This document shows, piece after piece, positions 37,601-45,759 of a DNA stretch of 64,000 nucleotides. Location of the stretch: contig CALNXK010000008.1 of assembly GCA_942486035.1 (NCBI GenBank), forward strand, positions 3,732,501 through 3,796,500, in the 5' to 3' direction. The DNA is from Porites lobata. Taxonomy: Eukaryota > Cnidaria > Anthozoa > Scleractinia > Poritidae. How positions within the stretch are numbered: position 1 is the first letter of the stretch; every line of letters starts with the position of its first letter. Both the position numbers and the translations under genes were made by a program. The notes below the pieces were generated by a model, which saw only the letters and a list, made by a program, of their open reading frames with translations, had not been told where the DNA came from and did not search any database.

Positions 37601-40600
37601 CTTACGGTCTAACAACCTCGTCCCCAGGGTCTTCTCGTTTTCCAATATGGCGGCGGAAAACGAGAAGACCCTGGGGACAAGCTTGGCGGTCCAGTAGCCC
37701 AAAAAGCAGACCTGAACACCAAGAGACTTCTTACGAGCATTACACTAGGGTCGACGAATAGATCACTTTTATTCTACAGAAAGTCTTAGTTTACCTTCCA
37801 TCTGTCATAGCCTATCGAATTGAAGGGCCCAGTGGCAAATTTTATTGTAAATATTATTCTTGCTTCATGTGTTTGTTTACAGAGCTGGGTTGAGGTCATG
37901 GAACGTGGAATGGCTGCCGGGTATCACTTTTGTCGAACAAATTTTCTCTCCATGAAAACACTTAAGGTTAGAAAGATCTGTCATTAATTTCATTCTAAAT
38001 GAATCATACTCGAAAAGTAGATAACAAAAAGCGTAACTGAATTCAGGCTACGATCTTGGGACAAGGACAAAAGTCTTGAGTTCTTGACCAAATTTGAACT
38101 TATCAACCCCCGAGGTTAGGGTGGGTGCTGTGTCCACTCATGCAGGGAAAAGAAGAGTAAAGGAACTTAGCAGATTCACATATGACACGCGTCCTGCATC
38201 CCGCGCCTCTCCTTAGCAGGCATTCTTTGGGTCGTCACGCAACACTCCTCCCCACAAAGGGAAAAGGAATGTGGTTCGATTCTCAGCAGCCGTTTGTGGG
38301 GAGGAGCTTTGCGTGACGACCCAAAGAACGGCCCGAGGGGTACTCCGATATATGAGCTAGATAGGTAGGTATGTGCCGCCCAATATGGTAGGGTTTTTCA
38401 GGGTCTCGAACCTTAATTAGAGTATCATTTTTGCCATTGTTAGAGTCGCGTTTCTGGTGTGATCCTTAGAAGGGTACCTAAATTGTGTAAGTTGAGATTC
38501 AGATTCGTAAATTCCCAGCTAGATGAGAAGCAGTATTAAAAAAGCGATTTAATGAGTGGTGGTTAGTGGCGGTCGTTTGTTATCATTAAATTTTTAGGTT
38601 TTGTTTTTCCCTTGAATAGGTTGTCAGTTTTCGTTTTTCTCTTCCTTAAATAGGCTCAGGGTTTAAGACCGTGGGTAGTACACACATATCGGAAATTTAT
38701 GGGAGTACACCCTTTCCCCTCCCGGGCGTAGGAGACTTGACATACCGCTAGAATCAGCAATGTCGCAAGTGTACTGTACGGTAAAAGTAAAAAGGTGGAT
38801 TTATTAAGATTTATCTCTTTTCAGATGATCGCGAGCCTGAAATGCCAGTACGCTGAGTTGTTATGTGATATTGGTTTCATCAAAGATGATCTCACGGCCA
38901 GAAAAATGGGAAGACTGGCACCAAGGACTGGAGACGGCGTATTAGCTGCGACGGGGGACGTAGTAAGTCTATGGGAGTGGTGGGGTGTGCTACACTCGCG
39001 TAGTGTAGGGCTGAAGCTTGTGATGTGACAAATAGAACAGAGGTTTTGCAGTTATTGGGGAGATGCAAGGTAAGCGGGCATTTCTAGGGTCGATTTCAGA
39101 CATTTGACCACTAGGAAGTTAGCGCAACCACGAAGACGGCGGCAGTGAAGACGTCAGTAATAAAATATATTCGCGTTCTTTCTTCCAACACTTGTAGAAG
39201 AAGTTATAATCGTAGATGCGAACCCAGTTGAAGGTAATGTTTATGTTTAATGTTTCCTCTTCTAGATGAACGCGAATTCGAAGAACCAAAAGCTTGTGTT
39301 GGGGGTTGTATGCGCCGCTCTATTTCCAAATGTCGTCCAAGTCGTTAAACCGGAAATCAAGTACAAGGCTTCCGTTGCTGGTGAGTGATGTAAGATGTGT
39401 GTCAAATGCCATTTTCTGCTCGTGTACGTTCTCTACCCCTGCCCCACATTCTACTAACCCTATTGAATATTGTCCATTTTCCCCCTCTGTGTAACAGGAG
39501 CGGTTCCTGTTGATGCCAAAGCAGCTGAACTCATGTTTTGGACAAAGAATGATGGACAGGTTCGTATACGCTTCCATTTTAGGCAAGGTACAGTTTATAG
39601 GAATAGCTCACCTTCAGTTGGGGACAGTTTATCTTGAAGAGGCCCTTTGTAGTTAGTAATTCAGTTAAAGCAAAAAGCTCACATCATTTTTAAAGCTATC
39701 TTAATTCAACTCTAAAATTCAAATTTCGCGCTTTTCGCTGCATTGACCAATCAGAGCATTCAGATTTAATTTGATGAGAGAAATTAGCACCTGAAAAATA
39801 ACTGCCGCTCTTGCCGCGGGCTATTGTTTTTCTGTCTGCTTCTTAGCTGGACCATTACTTAAAATGGTAATTTCCTTTGTTTGTCCTGTCCTAGTGCGAC
39901 CTTTTGCTCCCCAGGAGCATGGCGGTTTTGTACCGCGTGAATGACTTGCTGCAAAGGGGCCTATTACTTACCGAAAAACCATCGTACAAGGCCGCCCAAT
40001 CTACCCCAATAATTAAGTGTCATCAAGTCAAGCATAATGAACTGTCGTTTTCGAAGGTTTTTCCAAGTTTAGTGACCTTCTTGCAATATGGGATTCCCTA
40101 ATAGCGGGAACTGAATGAAGGTATTACTTGTGTCGTGACATAACATTTATTTGTTCATCCCCAGCCTTTTTTCCCTGAACTTGAGATTCTTACAACGACG
40201 TTGTTTGGCGTAACATAACTTAACGTTAACGAGTGTGGTTTGTTCTCCTGAATAAACTGTTTTTTAATTTCTGCAGGTGTTCATTCACCCCAAGTCGGTA
40301 AATTTTCAAGTACACAGTTTCGAAAGCCCATTTCTTGTTTATCATGAGAAGGTCAAGACGTCCAAAGTAAGCATATCTTTCCCCTGAGTTTTCATTTCCG
40401 TTCATTCTTCAAGAAAGCGTTTCGTAAAACACCAGCTTTCGGCGGAAGGATTTCTGGGATTGTTTGTAAATCGGCAAATTATGATTGGTTAATAGTTGCC
40501 ATGGTCAACTAGTAACCAGTAATAGCTCAGATTGGTTATCAAACAATAACCGGTTCAGTCTCAGGTGGAGTGCACAGTTGAATCAATCGCAGTTTGATAA

Positions 40601-43121
40601 CTGGGTTAATTACTGCAGAGCGTAGAAATCAGTTGCAGTTACCTTTTTTCGACACCACGCCGCTGTTCTTGCTATATTTTTTATTAGCAGATCTTTTGCT
40701 ATTCGTTCTTTGCAATCCGCTTGAAATTTTCGGCCACTCACTATTTTTGCTTAGACCATAATGCACCTTGTTTACCCCACAAAATTTTGCATAACCATTG
40801 CCTTCGATTTCTCCTGGGACGACTGTAATACCCAGGAAAAATTGGAAACAATGTTTATGCAATTTCTTTTTTTGATGGGAGGGGGGGAGGGGTAAACAAG
40901 TTGTATTATCGTCTATGTGAAAATGATTAATTTTCGACCAAAACGACTGAGCTAGTGCAACCTTGTTCCCAGTGCTTCTCGGGTTCCGACTTTTTCTGGT
41001 GATAGCCTGTACTATCGGCGTCATTTTACCAAAAATGGAACGCTTCTTCCAAATTTGGTCAATGTTAGCTGGTTATGAAGAATTAGCCGGGGGATTTGAG
41101 CCAATCAGAGGCGGAGAAATATTTTAAATAGTAAACCTATTTACTCACCTAGTTGCAACACCTTTTGAGCGTGCGGTTATTCATGTTGCTGTCTGGTCAT
41201 GTCTCGAGTTAAGAAACGAACAAGGTGCAAAGTTTCAAAATGCCATGTTTGTCGGCACAACACAACGGAAACCTCGTTAAACAGAAGCTACCAATTTCTG
41301 AAAAAAGCCACTCATTTATAAGCTTTCACAGGTATAGTAAATCTTTGCGACTTTAACATCCCTTACATGATTTTTTGAACAGGTTTACGTCCGGGACTGC
41401 AGTATGGTGTCTGTGTATTCGTTGCTTCTCTTCTGTGGAGATAATTTGTCCGTGAACTTAGAAAAGGGTGTGTTTGTAATTTCCATCGATGATGGGTGGA
41501 TTCGCTTTTCCGCCTCTTCTCTCAAGGTGAGTAATTTTATGAAATAGTATTCTGATTTTAATTAAAGATTTGTTATTTTCTCAAACCCAATACAGTGTGC
41601 GAAAAATCGCCTGGAACGTTTTCGTTTGTTCACGCTTATAACTTGTTCCGTGTCAAAACAGCCAACCGTGGGGCGTTACTCCCACTTTTTTTTAATGATC
41701 GGCACGCGGTAACCGCCCAGAGAATTAGCCCTGCAATACTTGCTCCTGAAGCCTCTCCCCGCAACGAGTACATTTACGACATGAAGATAAATTGCTCAAA
41801 GTGCCAACAAAAAAGTTTGACTGGTTTCAAACTTTGCGCAACAACTCCCAACGACATGCAACAGGGTGAGCAAACGGACTCAACATGTAACATCCAACAA
41901 TGTTGGGAGTTGTTGGCCAACAATCTTGCGTCCGTTTGCACGAGGCTTAATCGTGATAGGACTTCATCCCATGGTGTGATCGTCATACCAAAGAACACTT
42001 TCCTAGTGGGTTCGTCACGCAACACTCCCCCAAACTCACGTGACCGAAGTGCAATAGTACTTGCAGATGGTCTAGTGATAATTGGAAACTCAGCCTTTGC
42101 ATATCCAAGTTTGGTTAACACCCACTCAAAGAAATATGTAAACGAACAAATCCGGAAGTAAATTCATCTTCATAATTATTTTTATTGTTAGCACTACTCT
42201 TTGTCGGCCAAAATATGCTAATGCTGATTTATTCGCCATCAGCTTACAAATACTGAATTGAAATCGTAAATGAAAATAACTCCCTTAGTTGAGCGAAAAT
42301 CAAGAGGATATCTATTTAGCAATCAACGTTTGAAAAGAATTAATAACAGTCTTCGTGTACAACTCCAAATACTAACAGCAATTTAGTAAAGAGTAATGTA
42401 GATACAGTAAAAACCCGCGACTAAGAACCTGCACTTTCCCAAGCTAACCTAAAACGTTTCTTACATAAATGGTAATTAGCACAAATTTAGGCTGTGTATA
42501 GTAGCTTCTTGAACAGGTTCTTATTTTCTGAAGAAATCAAAATACAGTTTATTCCTTATCTAAAATATGCATGTCTCCAAAAAAGATTCTGAATGTTGAC
42601 GGAAAAAGTGCACGCGACAATCCCGAAAGGTATTGTGGATGGTTTTGAGTTCACCGTTTTTCAAAGAAATTTGAAAGAATGGCACGGGAGGCCACGGACA
42701 TATGTTTGCGAGTGCTAAAGGAAAGCAACCAAAGTACGTTCGACAGCTACAGTCGTCAGGAACAGTGTGTTGGACATACCCCATATTACCTTTCGGGATC
42801 GTCGCGTGCACATTTTTTCCGACAACCTTTCCCGAAATAGCTGTATGCTTGTATATTCTGTATGTTTTACATTTAATTTTGAGTCTGAATGAAATGGTGA
42901 CAGTAAAAAGTTCTTTAAAACCTTCACTTAGGAGTTAGTGGATAAAATACAAAACAATGACTTCTGTTTGACTGTAGGTCGCTACACTAGTGCGAGATTT
43001 AAGGGCAGAGCTGGACCGATTACTAGAAAACAAAATAGAGAACCCCAGCTTTGATCTCGCGAACTGCGCTCGAGGAAGCAGGATTATCAACACCATTGTA
43101 CAGCTGATTACTAGTCAATGA
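21241..43121 (+). CDS. DHX57: DHX57-like DEAH-box RNA helicase (24 exons)
   Basis: ATP-dependent RNA helicase of the DEAH/RHA class. Exons: 21241-22665, 23874-23995, 24625-24820, 25439-25563, 25711-25844, 29079-29133, 29236-29435, 30270-30376, 31134-31243, 32031-32090, 32562-32675, 33359-33522, 34189-34265, 34670-34765, 35687-35736, 35967-36057, 36941-37036, 37883-37966, 38825-38962, 39266-39380, 39498-39559, 40277-40366, 41383-41526, 42978-43121. All junctions are GT-AG and the sum (3999 bp) reads as 1332 residues without a break. An in-frame TAA at 21223 supports the start. Domains: RG-rich N-terminus, UBA (~160-195), RWD split by a CCCH finger (286-304), motif I GCGKT (516-520), DEVH (614-617), SAT (646-648), QRRGRAGR (905-912), then HA2 and an OB-fold region. 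UBA plus RWD plus CCCH plus DEVH is the DHX57 architecture; the human protein is of similar length (about 1390). Substrate is not known from sequence. Confidence 0.95.
22773..22860. mobile_element. Small palindromic MITE in DHX57-like intron 1
   Basis: AACTCCTGCTATTACGGACT... and its partner ...GTCCGTAATAAAGGGAGTT form inverted ends around GAGGCCCCTACAGTGTCC. The length and inverted structure suggest a MITE; the target duplication is not clear. It lies about 110 bp after the exon 1 donor. Confidence 0.5.
23490..23815. repeat. Dispersed repeat in DHX57-like intron 1
   Basis: Contains CTTATAAGGCACC and later AAGCCCAGGGCTTATAAGC and TTTACGGTAGG. The same words (ATAAGCCCC, ending in a CGGTAGG-like tail) occur in intron 11 at 32800-33140, so both appear to be copies of one family. 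Confidence 0.4.
23874..25844 (+). CDS. DHX57: DHX57-like exons 2-5: helicase RecA-1 core
   Basis: Four exons encode the first RecA lobe. Motif I is split by intron 2 (GMTG, then CGKTTQIPQF). Motif Ia is TQPRRISA, motif II DEVHER and motif III SATL. The donor after motif I (AGG before GTAAGG) and the acceptor TTTCAG at 24624 keep the frame. The exon at 25439-25563 gives SSRTSLLYCTTGILLRRLQG, the usual Ib region. ATP binding and hydrolysis residues are all present, so an active enzyme is expected. Confidence 0.94.
24370..24475 (+). repeat. Probable LINE 3' tail ending in (CTAC)n
   Basis: GAGTTTTAAATAAAAAATCTACC followed by about six CTAC/CCTA units. The AATAAA next to a tetranucleotide tail is the usual end of a retroposed LINE copy. 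It lies in intron 2. Confidence 0.45.
26050..28770 (+). repeat. 70-bp minisatellite in DHX57-like intron 5 (about 38 copies)
   Basis: A 70-bp unit recurs with exact 70-base spacing over most of the array, for example GAGAGGTGTC at 26951, 27021 and 27091. Each unit is made of four related 17-18-bp parts starting AGGTGTCC, AGGTGTAC, AGGTGTCA and AGATGTTT. Recurrent variants are GAAGG/GGAGG/GAAGT, TACATC/TACACC and AAAG/AACG. One unit near 26520 lacks a quarter, and spacing breaks near 28460. The array lies wholly inside an intron that separates the helicase motif III exon from the next exon. Confidence 0.95.
28770..29035 (+). repeat. Degenerate 17-bp repeat tail of the minisatellite
   Basis: After the 70-bp array the same words continue in short, irregular steps: AAATGCCCATCTTA, GTGTCTATCTTAGAG, ATGTCCGTCTTAGA, GTGTCCGTCTTTGA, ATGTCTATCTTTTAG. 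These look like diverged single copies of the 17-bp quarter from which the 70-bp unit was assembled. The region overlaps an 81-residue ORF (28813-29058), which is a by-product of the repeat. Confidence 0.75.
29569..29841. mobile_element. 273-bp palindromic MITE in DHX57-like intron 7
   Basis: Ends TAGCCTGAGAAAAC at 29569 and its complement GTTTTCTCAGGCTA at 29841. The arms remain complementary inward (CATTTGGCG...CAAATG; GACGTCTGAGAAACGAGC...GCTCGTTTCTTAGACGTC; ACTGATGACGC...GCGTCATCAGT). No ORF and no clear target duplication beyond the TA ends. Confidence 0.8.
30270..34265 (+). CDS. DHX57: DHX57-like exons 8-13: helicase RecA-2 core
   Basis: Exon 9 (31134-31243) encodes GAILVFLPGMGEI (motif IV region), exon 10 IIPLHSMLSSEEQ, exon 11 LSTNIAETSVTIDDV (motif V) and exon 12 NARQRRGRAGRV (motif VI). 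Exon 13 ends the lobe with the winged-helix entry (VPLEKLCLRIKVL). Exon 10 is only 60 bp; its boundaries are fixed by frame and by AG/GT on both sides. No catalytic residue is lost. Confidence 0.93.
31261..31530. mobile_element. Fold-back element in DHX57-like intron 9
   Basis: CGGTCGTTTCGCTGCAAAGTC at the left is complementary to GACTTTGTGGCGAAACGACCG at the right. The left arm holds two or three imperfect copies of a GTCGTTTCGCTGCAAA word; the right arm has the same word inverted. The element starts 17 bp after the exon 9 donor. Confidence 0.75.
32800..33145. repeat. Dispersed repeat rich in ATAAGCCCCTCC, intron 11
   Basis: Multiple copies of an AAGCCCCTCC-like word spaced by 15-25 bases at 32830-32920 and 33030-33090, ending TTTTGCGGTAGG. 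Related to the repeat at 23490-23815. The 133-residue minus-strand reading over it is low-complexity and not supported as a gene. Confidence 0.5.
33690..34035. repeat. Dispersed repeat, copy A, intron 12
   Basis: Shares CTCGCCAACTTGCACC, then TCCGTCC or CCGCCGG, TTTGCG and AGAGAGACGT with a copy in intron 17 at 37425-37600. Two short readings over it (71 and 99 residues) are composition artefacts. Confidence 0.45.
34670..43121 (+). CDS. DHX57: DHX57-like exons 14-24: HA2 and OB-fold C-terminus
   Basis: Exons 14-16 give the helicase-associated HA2 start (LHNIGALDIDE, LTSLGYHLAALPVDVR, IGKLILLGAIFRCLDP). Exons 17-19 give SPFDKREEADKKRQ and the TNFLSMKTLK segment with its following helix. Exons 20-24 give the OB-fold region (AALFPNVVQVVKP, VFIHPKSVNFQVHSF, FLVYHEKVKTSKVYVRDCS, FSASSLKVATLVRDLRAELD). 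The gene ends TSQ-TGA at 43121. No AATAAA was seen close downstream, so the poly(A) site is unassigned. Confidence 0.93.
35294..35475. repeat. G/C-run repeat fragment in intron 14
   Basis: Starts CAGTGGCGGATCC, a sequence common at ends of hAT-type elements, then GGGGAGGGGTCC and a run of eight G, CG and seven C that forms a perfect hairpin. A C-rich CCCCCCTCCC tract lies at 35436-35457. No matching second TIR was found, so the element is partial. Confidence 0.4.
36690..36877 (+). repeat. LINE 3' tail ending in (TTG)n, intron 16
   Basis: TTTTGAGCAAGAGTGAGTAC and AAATAAAGA are followed by about ten TTG units up to 36877. AATAAA plus a trinucleotide tail marks the 3' end of a retroposed element. 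The coding part is absent. It ends about 64 bp before the exon 17 acceptor. Confidence 0.55.
37206..37370. mobile_element. MITE copy 1 (TTTACCCC / GGGG ends), intron 17
   Basis: ATGCACCTTTTTTACCCCCCA, then a T-rich and TATTACAG core, then ATGCATTTTTTTGGGGG and GGGGAGGGG...GTGTGTTATGG. The ends are inverted and the same order is found at 40757-40925 in intron 22. The copy has a pure G run of nine at about 37302-37310. Confidence 0.55.
37425..37600. repeat. Dispersed repeat, copy B, intron 17
   Basis: Matches copy A in intron 12 over ATCTCGCCAACTTTCACC and the AGAGAGACGT box. The two copies are in the same orientation. No coding potential. Confidence 0.45.
37618..37681. repeat. Near-perfect hairpin in intron 17
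   Basis: CCCAGGGTCTTCTCGTTTTCC is followed by a loop of about 13 bases containing AATATGGCGG and then by its exact complement. The stem is about 24 bp. Probably the inner or terminal part of a fold-back element inserted next to copy B. Confidence 0.75.
38222..38331. mobile_element. 110-bp fold-back element in intron 18
   Basis: TTCTTTGGGTCGTCACGC at the left and its complement GCGTGACGACCCAAAGAA at the right, with CTCCTCCCCACAAA and TTTGTGGGGAGGAG inside. A stem of about 35 bp with a loop of about 32. No ORF. A partial relative (TCGTCACGCAACACTCCC) is at 42010. Confidence 0.75.
40757..40925. mobile_element. MITE copy 2 (TTTACCCC / GGGGTAAA ends), intron 22
   Basis: AATGCACCTTGTTTACCCC and GGGGTAAACAAGTTGTATTA form inverted ends. 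The core has GACTGTAATACCCAGG and a poly-T then G run, the same order as the copy at 37206-37370. The better preserved ends here define the family. Confidence 0.65.
41795..41960. mobile_element. MITE-like repeat in intron 23
   Basis: AACTCCCAACGACATGC and CCAACAATGTTGGGAGTTG provide inverted words around AAACGGACTCAACATGTAAC. The 188-residue ORF across it (41595-42161) has no family features and is attributed to the repeat and chance. Confidence 0.5.
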
Positions 43122-43835
43122 TAACAAAGCAGAGGAGTAAGGCTGTTTTACAATTTACAATCATTGTCCTGGGAAAGTTGATGAACCAATGTGGTGGTCT
43201 AAAGCCAGGAAAAGAAATGCATTTCTCGAGATAGGAGTACTGTACAGTACCTGCGGTAAGATTGCAAATTAAGACATTCCATGGTAAATCATGACTCTAC
43301 AGATGCTACAGATCATCCAAAGCCTTTTTCTGTAACGACCGCTTGTCAAATGAGATAAGCTGAGACTTGATCGGGTTCACAAGTTTGTGGTGCGTGCGAG
43401 AAAGGAAGACACGCGCGTGGCCTCCGTCGAGCGCATGGTTTTTGGCTGCTCCCCGTATTTCGAATATGCGCTGCCTTCTACGTAGGCTACACAGTAAATT
43501 AGGTGGTTAAAGTAGAAAGAAATTGTGAGCCCTAATGGTGAGTTTTAAAGACAGGGGTACACACTTGTAACAAAAATAGAAAATTTAGGTAAATATGAGT
43601 TGAAATGTACAACAAAGAACAGTCCTATTATAAACTTGTGTTGATTCATCTATCCAGTAAATTTAAACTATGAGCAAAATTTTAAACTTAAAATCCAGGT
43701 AAAATTTTAGTCTTATTATAGTTGATGAAAGCCAGCAAGCCTCCCTTTGAGGCTGAACTGTAAACTTTTAAATTCTTGTCCTGAACGGTTTCTGTCTGCA
43801 AACGTTACCATGGTGATATTTATTCCCTTGATTAA
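43122..43835. other. Intergenic space between convergent genes
   Basis: 714 bp between the DHX57-like stop codon and the Dicer stop codon (tail to tail). No ORF or repeat recognised. Close to the Dicer end, TTTATT at 43819-43824 reads AATAAA on the minus strand, a possible poly(A) signal only 12 bp past the Dicer stop. Confidence 0.6.
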
Positions 43836-45759
43836 CTACTTCCTTGAATTGTCCTTGTCCAGCTCCTGCACTGCCAGCTTTGCAGCGGTTGCCTTGGCAA
43901 CTTTGGAGTTTTTGCCATAACCATCGAACTTACCCCAGCGAACTTTCAAAGTACACTTGACTTTTCCATCGGCAAGAACTTCGGCTTTGCTAAAGATATA
44001 AACAGAAATTATATAAATGAGTTCGCCTGTCTCTGAGGTCAACAGTCGTTGAAAATGTTGCTGATGATGTACCCAGTCTTGAGTCAATGTCGGCTAAGTG
44101 TGGGTGATTCTCCATGGCTTTGTTTCTAGCAATACAATGGCCAATGTTCCTTGTCAACTCAGCTGATAAATGATTAAGGAAACAACATCCCTTAAACGAT
44201 TGTTTTTGTTAGAAACTACACAGTTTGTAGTTTGTCTTTTGCGACTATCCGTGGATAAGGCTAGTCCTTTAAAGATTGTCTGGGGTCGCAGCCCTAGAAA
44301 AACTAGTTATTGTTAGTGTCAACTTGCAAGCAACTTTCAGGGTATTGCCTCTACGTAAGTACTTGATTTTGTTAAGATTTCAGTAAATAAAAAGCCTGCT
44401 GCCGATGAAACTAATCTGGAATCAGTATCTCAGTGAAGCTCTCCATCGCTTTGCTTCTAGTATTACAGTATATTTCCGTCTCAACACAGTTGATTAATTA
44501 TTTTTAGTGACTGATGATTGAACACACTTATAACCTTCCGTTTTACAAGGGCCGTCCGTATAAATGTGTTTTAGTAACTTTGGGTGACAGTGGTTGATGC
44601 TTTGACATTTTGGAGTAGGTCATCCTCAGATTCAAACTCAAACTCGGAAATGCCTACAAATTTAAGGACCTGATCCGTATAATTCTACTTTTGAAAAACT
44701 CATGCAAAAGAGAGAAAACAGTGAAAAACCTATAGAAAAAAACAGTATGAGTTGAGAGCGACAAGTCCTTATTTCAGGATTACGTCGTATATCCTACACG
44801 GAATATGTACTCACGTACCTAAATTTCAGTTCGTTGTCCTCTTCGTACACGCGCCTGATGGGATTGATCGGTATGTGTTCAGAGTATTGGTCTGACAAAG
44901 AACAAACACTTATTTCTTTAATATAGTGAGAATGGTAATTGTTCATGTTGCAACCTGTTGAATGAGTTTGACCATGGTAACATGCAAAAGTATCAAAATG
45001 GTCAAGTTAACAGTAACAGTTTTTATTTATCATGAGACCGAAACTTTGAGAAATGAGTTCTCAAACCGCAGCACTGTAAGTTTAGTTGGTAAAGCGCTGG
45101 TCTCAAGAGCGGGACATTTCCGGGGGAAACCACTATAAAAATGACGAAAGCTCGTCAGAAAATTTGTGGCACCGCTTAAATTCGTTATAACCCTTAAAGA
45201 GGGCTGCCTGTTATTAACGTATATGCGCTCACACTGACAATTTTCAAAAACGACAAAGACTTATCTTTTGTCTAATAAATGGTGTCCTTTATATTGTGGT
45301 TAGTTATCGCGACCACTCTAATAAATAGCCGACATATTAGAGTTAAGCATCCTGAACGGAGCCAATCCACAACCCCCCAATTTTTTGGGAGAAGGTCGCT
45401 CGTTCTATCCTCAAATCAACACCCGATTAAATACAAGGTCTTTAAAACAACTGAGAAAAGAGGTACCGCCTTTGCTAAAAACTTTACAGGCGACAAGTAC
45501 TTTAGGGCTCGGGTGACCATGGACGTAGAAATGGCTGTCGGGTCACCAGTAGGGAACATTATCTAACTTTGAAAAATGATGTCATACCGATGTAAGGTTG
45601 CATCATGCGGTAGTACACTCCCCAGACCTTGATGAAATCCATACCGCTGTCCAAAAACACTGCACCAGCCACGGACTCAAAAATATCACCCAGGACCTTG
45701 GGAGCTTCGATCCCTTCGTCGTCTTGTTCAGATACGATGATAAATGGATCTGCAGTCCC
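43836..45759 (-). CDS. Dicer: Dicer last three exons: end of RNase IIIb and dsRBD
   Basis: 45759-45588 (172 bp) encodes PKVLGDIFESVAGAVFLDSG, the second catalytic motif of RNase IIIb, and VYYRMMQPYIG. 44891-44819 (73 bp) encodes QYSEHIPINPIRRVYEE, the linker. 43989-43836 (154 bp) encodes the dsRBD end (KVKCTLKVRWGKFDGYG, then KVAKATAAKLAVQEL) and stops at TAG. Split codons match across each junction. Confidence 0.93.

Noticed and set aside
41595..42161. 188-residue plus-strand ORF in intron 23
   Set aside because: Overlaps a MITE-like inverted repeat, has no domain features and would lie inside an intron between two well supported exons.
45070..45150. A tRNA gene
   Set aside because: Only an A-box-like stretch is present; no anticodon arm, T-arm or acceptor stem can be paired.
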